NCBI GenBank assembly: GCA_963665975.1
Contig: OY762508.1
Span: 3,596,001-3,660,000, forward strand
Origin: G963665975 sp963665975
GTDB lineage: Bacteria; Bacteroidota; Rhodothermia; Rhodothermales; Bin80
DNA: 64,000 bases
Reading direction: 5' to 3'
Under the pieces are notes generated by a model. That model ran no database searches. It was given only the letters and a program-made list of their open reading frames with translations, and was not told the origin of the DNA. The translations under genes were made by a program, and so were the position numbers. Of this stretch, positions 1 through 8,751 are shown piece after piece; position 1 is the first letter of the stretch; each line of letters starts with the position of its first letter.

Positions 1-1980
1 CGGTTCATCGACCCGATGAATCTGGGAGGTGTTGAGGTTTCGCAAGGGACAGCCGACATTTCCTCCCGGTCGGTCGAGGCGCTTGGAGGCACCTTCAACT
101 TCCTCACAGATGAGCCGGCGGCCGAGCGGACCTACACCGTGTCGACCACGATCGGCGAGCACGGCGGCAAGCGATTCTATATGCGGTTCGATACCGGGTC
201 GCTGTTCGGTCGCGAGACCCGTGCCTGGATTGCAGCGTCCCGTCAGGAGGCGACCGACTGGGTGCAGGGTTCGGCGAAGAACGAGCGAGATCATCTCGCC
301 GCCAAGGTGGTCTCGACGCACGGGCGCCTTGATCTAACCGGTTATCTCTCGTACGACAGCATTGGCGAGAATAATTACCAGCGGCTCTATAGCGAGGCAG
401 ACTTCCGGCTCAATGCGCGCTGGGACAGACTGATCGGCACCTGGCCCGGCATTCCGTATCTGAATCAGTTCTACCGGCGTGGTTGGCAGACCAGGCGTAA
501 CAACGCGTTTGCCTACCTGAAGGCCGACTGGTCGTTTGGCGGTGCCAGTTCGCTTGGCGTGGGCGTCTACGTCCATATGAACCACGGCCGTGGCGACTGG
601 CTGCCCCCGTATATCGTCGACATTACCGATAACGGCGGCGGACCGGAATCGGAGTTGACGGGCGGCACGCCGGTGCAGGGCGGTGCGCAGCTCGGGCTGA
701 TCCGATTTGTGGATCGGGATGGCGTCGCTGCCGGACCGAAACCCGGATGCACATCCTCCTACATCTTCAACTACTATGGCTCGGGCGGGCCGGAGGTCGA
801 CCCCGCGTGCCATACGGACGCCACGGCGGTGCAGTCGTTCCGCCACAGCCACTACGGGAAGGACCGCATTGGCGTGACGCTCGACGAGGAATGGTTCGCC
901 GACGTCGGTGCCGCTACCAGCACGTTGCGTGCCGGCATCTGGTACGAGAAATCTCGGCGCGACCTTGGCAGGGACTGGCACCGGATCCTCGATCCGACTC
1001 TAAATCTCAGGTGGGACGAGCGGCCCTACTGGCACCAGTACGAGTGGGACTTCCCACAAAACGTCTTCAGGTGGTACGTTGAGGAGACGCTTGACGCCGG
1101 TCCGTTCACTCTAAGCGGCGGCATAAAGCAATTCCTGGTCGATATTTCGCGCAGGGATGTCTTCGGCGTCGACCCCGAGTTGACCGTTGACTCCGATTCG
1201 AAGTTGCTCTTCTCCGGCGGTGTAACGTATGAGGCGCCGGTCAAGCATCTGCACTTTTTTGCCGGCTACGCCAAGAATTTCAGAGCGATCGGTAGCAACC
1301 TCCTCGAAGTGCCGGGGCGGAGCCTGGACGACCTTGAGCCGGAAACCGCCTCGAACATCGATGTCGGGATGCAGTATTTAGGAGACAGGGTTGCGCTCGG
1401 CGTAACGTTGTACCGGATCAACTTCGAGAATCGGATCTTTTACCTCGGTCCGCAGACGACAGCCGGTCCCAACTATCTCATTCCAGGTGGCGGTGGCTAT
1501 TTCAACGCGGGAGGCGTCCGGACGAGCGGGCTTGAGTTATCCGCGACGGTGCGCATGCCGCTGCGATTCTCGTTGTACTCCGCCTACACGTCCAACGCTT
1601 CGGAGTACATCGGGAGTGGTGATCCGCTCGTTGACGCAACCCAGAACATCGTCGCGGGAGCGGATGTCACCGGTGTGCCGGATCGGCTGTGGGTAATCTC
1701 TCTTGACCGGACCGGCCCAATCCGTGCGGGATTGACGGCCAAGTACACATCGCAGCGACGTGTTAGCCTGACGGCGGACTGGTATGCAGATGCCTATTGG
1801 CTGGTAGATGCCTATCTCAGTTTCTCAGGTGAGGCGTTGAGCGATCTGCTTCAGACGACAGAGTTCTCGATCGTAGCGAACAATCTGATGAACAAGACTT
1901 ACCTGTCCGCCATCACGGAGAACGCGGCCTGGCTCGGCGCATCGCGTACGATTTCGATGACCGCCACGATCTCGTTCTAG
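1..1980 (+). CDS. TonB-dependent receptor, 5'-truncated by window edge
   Basis: The frame is open from the first base, before the first Met at 16, so the gene starts outside the window. What is visible runs from the end of the plug domain (EALGGTFNF) through a long beta-barrel to a terminal TATISF, the C-terminal aromatic signal of outer-membrane barrel proteins. The segment VANNLMNKTYLSAI is the NN-L-x-x-x-Y pattern near the end of TonB receptors. It should import a scarce solute across the outer membrane using TonB/ExbBD energy. The ligand cannot be read from the sequence. It lacks the CarboxypepD-type N-terminus in the visible part, so it may belong to a different subgroup from the other receptors here. 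Confidence 0.85.
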   Translation, partial: RFIDPMNLGGVEVSQGTADISSRSVEALGGTFNFLTDEPAAERTYTVSTTIGEHGGKRFYMRFDTGSLFGRETRAWIAASRQEATDWVQGSAKNERDHLAAKVVSTHGRLDLTGYLSYDSIGENNYQRLYSEADFRLNARWDRLIGTWPGIPYLNQFYRRGWQTRRNNAFAYLKADWSFGGASSLGVGVYVHMNHGRGDWLPPYIVDITDNGGGPESELTGGTPVQGGAQLGLIRFVDRDGVAAGPKPGCTSSYIFNYYGSGGPEVDPACHTDATAVQSFRHSHYGKDRIGVTLDEEWFADVGAATSTLRAGIWYEKSRRDLGRDWHRILDPTLNLRWDERPYWHQYEWDFPQNVFRWYVEETLDAGPFTLSGGIKQFLVDISRRDVFGVDPELTVDSDSKLLFSGGVTYEAPVKHLHFFAGYAKNFRAIGSNLLEVPGRSLDDLEPETASNIDVGMQYLGDRVALGVTLYRINFENRIFYLGPQTTAGPNYLIPGGGGYFNAGGVRTSGLELSATVRMPLRFSLYSAYTSNASEYIGSGDPLVDATQNIVAGADVTGVPDRLWVISLDRTGPIRAGLTAKYTSQRRVSLTADWYADAYWLVDAYLSFSGEALSDLLQTTEFSIVANNLMNKTYLSAITENAAWLGASRTISMTATISF

Positions 1981-2286
1981 CAGCACACGCGAACTGGCGC
2001 AGTGCAAAGGGGCGACGACCAGCGGTCACGCGAAGAGCACGACCGTTGCGTCTGAAGCATGTTGTACGGGTGGCTGTGCTCCAGTTGTCACAACCACCTG
2101 CAGGGCAACATCGTCTCTGCTGCCACTGCCGCCTGGAATTGCACAAATACACGATAGTGGGTTGCGTATTGGATTCCACCACGGGAGGCCTGATCGATCA
2201 GCAAATAACGTACTCGAGAAGCACGAGATGCTTACATACGTTCATGGCACGGGAAGAAATAAGAATAATCAAGTCCCGTACACAAA
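1981..2286. other. Intergenic stretch, nothing recognised
   Basis: About 300 bases between the receptor stop and the Na/Pi transporter stop (convergent genes). Short overlapping ORFs occur but none resembles a protein family, and no hairpin with a T-tract was found by eye. Confidence 0.5.
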
Positions 2287-3468
2287 TTATGGCATCGAAT
2301 GGGTCTCGGCAGCTGGCATGATCTCCTCTATCGAGGCTGGTTCATAGAAGGAGGTTTCGATGTTACGTGTCGCAAAGATGATCAAAAGCGGCAGCAAAAA
2401 GAAGATCAACGCAATATAACCGAAGGCATAGGCCCGGTTGACGACCACGAGGGTTCCCACCCTTTCTGCGATCCAGATGGGTATGCGGCGCAGCTGTTTG
2501 ATGGGTAGAATGAGCAGCACGCCGCACAAATTGAAACACAGGTGGGCAAAGGCAACCTGCAACGCCGCAAGTCCTGCGGCATCGCCGCTGCCGGCGAGCA
2601 CCAGGGCGGCCAACAGCGCCGTAACCGTGGTGCCAATGTTAGCCCCGAGGACGAATGGAAATATCTGCGATACGGTAACGATCCCTGCCCCCACAAGAGG
2701 AACGGTTATCGCGGTCGTGATGGAAGAGCTCTGCACCATGATCGTAACAAGCGTTCCGAAGAGCAGTGCAAGCGGCGCCGGTCCGAACAGGAACCGGTTG
2801 ATGATCTGCTCGGATCTTGCAAGCAAGAGAACGCGCAAGAGTACTACCAAGTAGCGGAGTGATGCGAAGAGCAGCACTACACCGCCGACCAGCAGAAGAA
2901 TGCCGTTTTCTCCGCTAAAGCGGATGATCCAACCGACAACAGGTCCAGTAAGCGCGGTTAACGGATTCAACAGTTCCGTGCCGCCCATATCGGCAAGCCC
3001 GGAAGCCAGTCCACGTGCGGCCTTGGACAGAAAGCCTGTGGCCAGCTCTAGCGGGAAAAAGATGGCGACCGAGATAAGATTAAAAAAATCATGGACGGTT
3101 GCCGCCCCCATGGCGCGTTCAAATTCATCCTTCCGGGCAATGTGTCCCAGCGATACAATGGTGTTTGTAACACTCGTCCCGACATTTGCCCCCATCACGA
3201 TGGGGATTGCACTGGCCACGGTAAGCCCCCCACCGGCGACAATGCCGACCACCATGGAGGTAACCGTTGACGAGCTTTGCACCAGGGAGGTCGCCAGGAT
3301 TCCGATAAAGAGGCCGATGAACGGATTTGAGGTAGTCTCAAGGAGCACTTCCGCGGCCCCGCGACCCATCAGTTTGAATGACGCTCCCATCAGCTCCAGA
3401 CTGACGAAGAAAACAAAGAGGACGCCAATAAGGCCTAGTACTTGTGCGGGGAGCTTGAAGCGTTCCAT
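2287..3468 (-). CDS. Na/Pi cotransporter family protein (NptA/PhoU-less type)
   Basis: Predicted inner-membrane sodium-dependent phosphate importer. The 393-residue protein is almost entirely hydrophobic and carries the two inverted QSSS repeats diagnostic of the family: SLVQSSSTVTSMVVG near residue 60 and IMVQSSSITTAITVP near 240. Each is followed by a GAN-G-T motif (MGANVGTSVT, LGANIGTTVT). It has no C-terminal PhoU domain, unlike many YjbB-type members. The start ATG at 3468 gives a sensible first membrane helix. It lies downstream of, and collinear with, a T9SS surface protein and a TonB receptor, and PPK1 is divergent just beyond. This context supports a role in phosphate supply. Substrate and ion are inferred from the family. 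Confidence 0.88.
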   Translation of the reverse strand: MERFKLPAQVLGLIGVLFVFFVSLELMGASFKLMGRGAAEVLLETTSNPFIGLFIGILATSLVQSSSTVTSMVVGIVAGGGLTVASAIPIVMGANVGTSVTNTIVSLGHIARKDEFERAMGAATVHDFFNLISVAIFFPLELATGFLSKAARGLASGLADMGGTELLNPLTALTGPVVGWIIRFSGENGILLLVGGVVLLFASLRYLVVLLRVLLLARSEQIINRFLFGPAPLALLFGTLVTIMVQSSSITTAITVPLVGAGIVTVSQIFPFVLGANIGTTVTALLAALVLAGSGDAAGLAALQVAFAHLCFNLCGVLLILPIKQLRRIPIWIAERVGTLVVVNRAYAFGYIALIFFLLPLLIIFATRNIETSFYEPASIEEIMPAAETHSMP

Positions 3469-3506
3469 AGATATTTTTCTGCTGGCTATGGGTGTGGACA
3501 GATAGG

Positions 3507-3536
3507 GCGTCGGATCTCACATGCAGGATCCGGCGC
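3507..3536 (-). other. Intercistronic stem-loop
   Basis: GCGTCGGATC (3507-3516) and GATCCGGCGC (3527-3536) pair over 10 bp with one wobble around a 10-nt loop. It lies between the T9SS protein stop and the transporter start on the minus strand. No T-tract follows, so it is more likely an mRNA processing or stability element than an intrinsic terminator. Confidence 0.5.
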
Positions 3537-3563
3537 TCTTGTCCGTATAAGCGCCGCGCAAGC

Positions 3564-5333
3564 TCATTTGAGCAGCAACATTGTTTTTGTGACCTTTCCT
3601 GCTTCGGTTTCCAATCGGTACAGATACATACCGGAGGTGTAAATCCGGGCATCGAAATGAACCCGATAGGCTCCCGCACTCTGCTGTCCGTTGAGTAGTA
3701 TGGCTACTTCACGGCCCAGCATGTCATAGATGGCCAGGCGCACGTTCTGTGCGTGGGGCAACGCGAATTCGATGGTGGTTTCCGGATTGAACGGGTTGGG
3801 ATAATTCTGTCCCAGGACGATCTCGGTCGGCACATCGGTGTCCACAGCTGCTATCGCCGTCGGGCCGCCCGGAAGATCACCGATGTATCCAAGAGACGCA
3901 AGGGCCGTCCATTGATCCGCCCAGTTATTCTCACCGAACGCGCCGACGAATGTCGCGTCAGTGAAGAAGGTGTCGCCGGTGGGATAGGCCGAGCGATCTT
4001 TTGTAAGCGCCGGACTGCCATACAGAGGCCGTGGATCCAGCTTGCCGCTTCCCGTAATGCCGCGCTCGATGCCGCGCAGCATCGGATCGGTGAACAGGTT
4101 GCCGTTCTGCACTAGATACGCCACGATAGCCGCCTTGAAGGCATCGTCCGCCTTGTTGATCAGGGCAGTAGGCTCTATGCTCGCTCCGAACGCTCCCCAG
4201 ATATTGTTGGTAAGCTGCAAGTCCCCAGCCTCGAAGCGCTGGCGGCTGTCCTCGGTCGTGGAGCCGGCGTTGTCGGTGTCCTCGATGGTCAGTGCATAGC
4301 CGCCTTCGCTCGACTGGAAGTCATGGAATATCGAGTTATGGTACGAGCCGCCGGAGTTGTCGCGAAACATGAGCATTTCCGCGCGGTCCCCTGCGGGCTG
4401 ATTCCCTACGCCGGCACCAATGTAGGTAACGTTATAGATGGTTGGCATGGCATATGGCTTGAAATGCTCGTCGCCTCCAGCGCCGTCCATTTCGGCCGCT
4501 GCGCCGGCTTTGTCCGTGCCCTGAAGGACGAACCAGAACTGGCCTTTGCCGCGCCATCCCTGATCCCAGTCAATGGCATCATCGGAGCTGAAGGCAGAGA
4601 CGAAGTATTTCAGACCAACGGTGCCGCCAAAGAATTCGACACCATCGTCGCCCGAGGCGTAGGACTCGATATACTCTAGCGTCGTGCCGCTGCCTACGCC
4701 GCCCAGGGTTAGCCCCTGGATTTCATTGCCGTCGCTTTCGCCGATATTGATGCCGGTATGGCGGATCGACACGAAGCGCATGACGCCGCTGTTGTCCGCG
4801 TCATCGGAGCCTCCATATTCCGCACGTGTGTCGCCATCCGGCAGGAGCTCGTTGACGCCTTCGATTTCCATGAAGTCCCCGTTGGCGTCGCCGGGATTGT
4901 TCGTGGTGGCGTGGCCGAGAATAACAATGCCGCCCCATAGTCCGCGATCCTCGTAGGTGAGGAGATCAGGGGGGCTGGAGATATTGTCCTGGATCGACGT
5001 AAAGATGATCGGTTTTTCCGCTGTGCCTTCCGCATAAATCTTACCGCCGCGAGCAATAATCAGCGCCGTGGAGTTCACATTTTGCTCATCCATGGCCTTG
5101 ACAACAGTACCTGCCGGGATATTCAATGTAGCGCCGTATTCAACGAAGACAGCACCATTGAGCACATATACGCTGTCCGCTGACCAGCTGACGGTCTGAC
5201 CGGCCTCGATGTCGCTATCGGTGATCGTTACTTCTGGAAGAGACTCGACGTCAACCTGTGCGCGCGCGGTCCACGATCCCCAACAGAGGAGCACTATGGC
5301 TCCGATGAGGTTCGTAGCAAGGATTCGTTGCAT
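3564..5333 (-). CDS. Secreted beta-helix-like surface protein with T9SS type A sorting domain
   Basis: A 589-residue protein. The ATG at 5333 was chosen because it begins directly with a signal peptide (residues 1-24, ending ARAQ); the longer upstream extension is low-complexity and unlikely. The central region (about 50-430) is rich in Gly/Asp and beta-strand-like stretches such as WGGIVILGHA, DDGVEFFGGT and SDDAIDWDQG, resembling the right-handed beta-helix surface proteins that accompany some TonB receptors. Residues about 505-589 form a T9SS CTD: GQNYPNPFNPETTIEF, then LASG-like and LYRLETEAGK, ending MLLLK. It is therefore probably exported by the T9SS and attached at the cell surface. 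It sits between a TonB receptor upstream and a Na/Pi transporter downstream, so it may act as the receptor's surface partner. The biochemical function is unknown. Confidence 0.8.
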   Translation of the reverse strand: MQRILATNLIGAIVLLCWGSWTARAQVDVESLPEVTITDSDIEAGQTVSWSADSVYVLNGAVFVEYGATLNIPAGTVVKAMDEQNVNSTALIIARGGKIYAEGTAEKPIIFTSIQDNISSPPDLLTYEDRGLWGGIVILGHATTNNPGDANGDFMEIEGVNELLPDGDTRAEYGGSDDADNSGVMRFVSIRHTGINIGESDGNEIQGLTLGGVGSGTTLEYIESYASGDDGVEFFGGTVGLKYFVSAFSSDDAIDWDQGWRGKGQFWFVLQGTDKAGAAAEMDGAGGDEHFKPYAMPTIYNVTYIGAGVGNQPAGDRAEMLMFRDNSGGSYHNSIFHDFQSSEGGYALTIEDTDNAGSTTEDSRQRFEAGDLQLTNNIWGAFGASIEPTALINKADDAFKAAIVAYLVQNGNLFTDPMLRGIERGITGSGKLDPRPLYGSPALTKDRSAYPTGDTFFTDATFVGAFGENNWADQWTALASLGYIGDLPGGPTAIAAVDTDVPTEIVLGQNYPNPFNPETTIEFALPHAQNVRLAIYDMLGREVAILLNGQQSAGAYRVHFDARIYTSGMYLYRLETEAGKVTKTMLLLK

Positions 5334-5424
5334 CGCGGGGTGGTGGGTAGATTGATCAGAATGTAGAGCCCCCTTGGGGCACCTGTTAACAATCCGATTC
5401 CGATTTGCTAATGAGGTCCCAATA

Positions 5425-5456
5425 CATGAAAAAAGCGCTGACGCTACCTTTTCATG
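5425..5456 (-). terminator. Possible weak terminator/attenuator between receptor and T9SS gene
   Basis: An imperfect palindrome: CATGAAAA (5425-5432) with TTTTCATG (5449-5456), and inner AGCG/CGCT (5434-5437, 5442-5445). Read on the minus strand the inner stem is followed by six T. It lies 33 bases after the receptor stop and would lower, not abolish, transcription into the T9SS gene. The GC stem is short, so this is tentative. Confidence 0.35.
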
Positions 5457-5488
5457 GTGTTGCTTACAATTGTCGGGCACCGTGTGCA

Positions 5489-8479
5489 CTAGTCTATCAC
5501 GTAGCTGAGCCCCAACGATATTGAGCGGGGCCGTGAATAGAAGATGTAGTCGTAATTGACGTTCTTGAACGTCTGGATCTGGCGGAAGTCAGACCCGAGC
5601 ATGTTCTTGGCCGTCAGCCTAACCCGAAAATTGGTCGGCAATTCCTGGGTTATGGTAACGTCGAGATCGCCACGCGCTTTTTCGAACACATCAGGTGTGG
5701 CGCCCTGCGTTACGGCCAACAGGCGGTCGCCGAAGATGGTGTAGAAAATGCCTACCGTGGTACCGGATTCGTAATTTTCGTAGCTCGCATTCAGGTTCAG
5801 CAAATAAGGCGACTGTCCCTCCAACGTACGAGTATCGGCTCCCTGTGGGTCTGAAGCTCGGATAATGATGAGTTCCTCCTCGGGAATGTCAACGATCGAC
5901 CGAACGAGGGAGAAGTTGCCGCCCAAAGAGATCTTGCTCAGAAACGGGTTACGGGTCCACATGTCGAGGCGCTTGCGTACTTCAAACTCTGCGCCGAATA
6001 CGCGGGCTTGATCTACGTTCTGGAAGGAGACGAACCGGCCTTCACCGACATTGCGAAGCACGCGCTCGATAGGTTCATTGAATATCTTGTAGAAGGCGCT
6101 CACTGCGAAGATTTCACCGGGCCGCACAAACCATTCCCATCGGGTATCCAGATTGTTGATGAGCGTGCGGTTGAGAAGTGGGTTGCCTTCCTGAATATCT
6201 CCGCCGACAAAGTTGAAACTTTGAAACGGCGCCAGTTCACGAAATGTCGGGCGTGCCAGCGTGCGCGTGGCGGCTGCGCGAATGTTCATGGTCTCGCTCA
6301 GCGTCAATACCACGTTCAGGCTGGGTAACACGTCCGTCTGGTCGAGCACGCCTCGACGCAATGAATCAGCCAATGATTCGTCGAAGCTCTGCGTAATAAT
6401 ATCCGTTGCCTCTATACGTGCTCCACCGATCACACGCAGCGTGCGGGTTAGCGGGAGCTCGAGCATCAGGTAGCCGGCCTTGATGTTTCGCGTAGCATCG
6501 TAGTTGGCTCTGGGGGGCGAGTTCTCGAGGATATACAACCCGACGTTATAGGCTGTTATTGCACCGACGTGGAGCGTGTCGAGCACCCCAAGATTTGCCG
6601 GGCTGAAATACGCATCGGCATCGCCCTCGAAATCCGAAAAGCGGATCTCGCGCCCTTCGTCATATTCGAAGCGGCGCTGCCGGAACGTGCGCTCTGCGTC
6701 ATCGACGGATACGCCAAGCTTGAACTTGCTACCAAGGCCGCTCCATTGTGAGAATGGAACGGAGACATCCAGAATGGCGCCGCGATTCTCTTCGCCGAGA
6801 TCACGGAAATATCGCTGGGGCGGAGGCGCGTTACCGCCGCCCAGGGTATACGTTGTGTCTAGCCCGCGAAAGGATTCCTGGATATTCTGCACCGAAGAGA
6901 AAAACCGAAGGTCAGGTTCTACTTGCGTGTTATTGCCCAGTGAGGCTTTCCACTCTATTGTGGCAAAAGAAATGGTATGTTCGCCGCGCAGTTGGTAGCT
7001 GGTAAGAGCGCGCTCCTCGTAATCCAGGGAGCGTGTAAGAAATGTTGCGGTGCTATTCTGGTCGCGAAATCCTCCCAACAAGGTGGCTTCGCTGCGGCCG
7101 CTCTGCGTGCGGAGCACGGTGAATGCCACTTCGTGGTTGATTGCCGGCTGGTAGGCTATGGTCCCGGAGGCGCCCCAATTGACTTCGTCGGTACCCCGCG
7201 TGTTGGCAAATGAGGAAACTTCGAGTGGGTCGGCCCTGGAAATCAGAGCGAGATCGGGTTCAGGCCCGAAATACGTATCCGATGTCAAGTTGTTGACGCC
7301 TGCCACGCTGCCGCCGGAAAGGCGCCACTGGCTGAATACGCCGTCATCATAGTAGCTGTAGGTACGTCCGTACGTGAGACTGCCTGTCATGCCCAGGGGA
7401 CGACCGAAAAGGTTAGCCTTGCCACCGACCGCTGCTGAAAAGCTGTGGTTCAGCGGCGCAGATTCGCGTGTCGGGGCCATAATGGCATTGAACGCATTCG
7501 CAAACTGGTCCAGAGCGGCAGCGCGTTGTGCCCGGTCGTCGTTCGTTACTCCGCGGCGGACATCTCGCAAGTCCTGTTGGGTGGGCAATTCTTCCGCCGG
7601 TTCCTTGCTGGACAGGATTTCGGGCAGCGCACGCGTTCCGTTGTCGCGGCCCCACCAGTCTGTTTCGCTGCCAGGATAGGTCAGGAAGTCGTCACGCCCA
7701 CTGGCCTGGTCATCGTATCCGAGAGTGGCGGTCAGCTGCAGTGTAAAGGATTCCGGAAAGGATTTAGTTGCTACGTCGATCAAACCACCGCTGAAGTCGC
7801 CCGGCTTATCAGGCGTAGAGGTCTTTAGCGTGACAATATTTTCGAGGAGCGCCGCAGGGAAAAGGTCGAGTTGGAAGGCCTTGCGATCAGGATCCGCACT
7901 CGGAAGTACGGAGCCGTTCAGCGTCGTGTTGGCGTACCGGTCTCCGAGACCTCTTATATATACGTATCGTCCTCCAACGACCGATGCACCGGTAACCTTG
8001 GTCATGGCGGCGGCAGCATCCCCCGAGCCGGATCTGCTGATGGCTTCCGTGCTGATAGCATCGCTTACCGCTATCGCGCGCGCCCGGTCACGCAACAGAC
8101 CGGCCTCGGAATCCAGGATAAGACGGGCTTCCACCACCACTTCACCAACGGACAGCGCTTCGGGATACAGTGCAACTTCCAGTCGAGTGACTTCGCCGGC
8201 GGTTACCTCCACGTTCTCAGCGATAACTGTGTCGAATCCGATATAGGAATAAACGACCGTATAGGCGCCAGCGGTGGCGGAAAACTCGTATTTGCCGTTG
8301 AGATCGGTCGCCGCACCGATCGATGTACCCTCAATCCTGACACTGACACCAATCAGTTTTTCCCCTGTCTCACCATCGACCAGCACCCCGGCAATGGTGC
8401 CGGACTGGGCGAACGCGGTGACAGACCAAAGGCAAATCCCTGCCATCAAGATAGATCGCCAAAGCCAGCGAAGAGCCAT
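5489..8479 (-). CDS. TonB-dependent receptor with CarboxypepD_reg-like N-terminus
   Basis: A 996-residue outer-membrane receptor starting at the ATG at 8479, which precedes a signal peptide (about 1-25, ending AFAQ). A carboxypeptidase-regulatory-like beta-sandwich (IAGVLVDGETGEKLIGVSV) spans about 25-110. The plug follows (GRYVYIRGLGDRYANTTLNG and SADPDRKAFQLDLFPA), then a large barrel ending LGLSYVID. The RGLGDRY / LNG / DPDRKAFQLDLFP signature marks a receptor subgroup often seen beside secreted beta-helix proteins. Here one lies directly downstream in the same orientation, followed by a Na/Pi transporter, with ppk1 divergent. I infer a phosphate or organophosphate substrate from context only; the sequence itself does not name the ligand. 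Confidence 0.87.
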   Translation of the reverse strand: MALRWLWRSILMAGICLWSVTAFAQSGTIAGVLVDGETGEKLIGVSVRIEGTSIGAATDLNGKYEFSATAGAYTVVYSYIGFDTVIAENVEVTAGEVTRLEVALYPEALSVGEVVVEARLILDSEAGLLRDRARAIAVSDAISTEAISRSGSGDAAAAMTKVTGASVVGGRYVYIRGLGDRYANTTLNGSVLPSADPDRKAFQLDLFPAALLENIVTLKTSTPDKPGDFSGGLIDVATKSFPESFTLQLTATLGYDDQASGRDDFLTYPGSETDWWGRDNGTRALPEILSSKEPAEELPTQQDLRDVRRGVTNDDRAQRAAALDQFANAFNAIMAPTRESAPLNHSFSAAVGGKANLFGRPLGMTGSLTYGRTYSYYDDGVFSQWRLSGGSVAGVNNLTSDTYFGPEPDLALISRADPLEVSSFANTRGTDEVNWGASGTIAYQPAINHEVAFTVLRTQSGRSEATLLGGFRDQNSTATFLTRSLDYEERALTSYQLRGEHTISFATIEWKASLGNNTQVEPDLRFFSSVQNIQESFRGLDTTYTLGGGNAPPPQRYFRDLGEENRGAILDVSVPFSQWSGLGSKFKLGVSVDDAERTFRQRRFEYDEGREIRFSDFEGDADAYFSPANLGVLDTLHVGAITAYNVGLYILENSPPRANYDATRNIKAGYLMLELPLTRTLRVIGGARIEATDIITQSFDESLADSLRRGVLDQTDVLPSLNVVLTLSETMNIRAAATRTLARPTFRELAPFQSFNFVGGDIQEGNPLLNRTLINNLDTRWEWFVRPGEIFAVSAFYKIFNEPIERVLRNVGEGRFVSFQNVDQARVFGAEFEVRKRLDMWTRNPFLSKISLGGNFSLVRSIVDIPEEELIIIRASDPQGADTRTLEGQSPYLLNLNASYENYESGTTVGIFYTIFGDRLLAVTQGATPDVFEKARGDLDVTITQELPTNFRVRLTAKNMLGSDFRQIQTFKNVNYDYIFYSRPRSISLGLSYVID

Positions 8480-8751
8480 AGAAATGTACGTGCAGCAACT
8501 CAAGATTGGACGTCTGGGAAGCGCCGCCAACATACAGGGGATCTGTGACAATCGTGTTATTACAACATTTTCATTTTATTAAATTTGGGCCGAAGGATTC
8601 TGATTCACGGTTAGATCACAATTGACGGCATAATATTTGCCCAGGAGAATGATTCTACTACTGGAATCTCAAGTATTCGTAGAACCGTACCGGGTGCATT
8701 TCGTCTAAGGCAGCTATTTTCACCTTGGCAATACGTCGCGGGCCCGGCCGT
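8480..8751. promoter_or_regulatory. Divergent promoter region between TonB receptor and ppk1
   Basis: About 270 bases separating two divergently read genes, AT-rich around 8550-8585 (runs such as CATTTTCATTTTATTAAATT), which is where promoters for both sides would be expected. No clean match to the Bacteroidota TTG / TAnnTTTG promoter or to a PHO box could be defended by eye. Confidence 0.4.

Noticed and set aside
334..981. Long minus-strand ORF inside the first receptor
   Set aside because: Antisense shadow of a clear receptor frame, with no family features.
7871..8548. Plus-strand ORF of 225 codons opposite the second receptor
   Set aside because: Antisense to the signal, regulatory and plug domains of a convincing gene; composition is not protein-like.
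8490..8560. Possible PHO-box-like sequence (TTGTCAC...CTGTATG) upstream of the receptor
   Set aside because: Half-site spacing does not fit the 7-4-7 consensus, and PHO boxes are poorly defined in this phylum.
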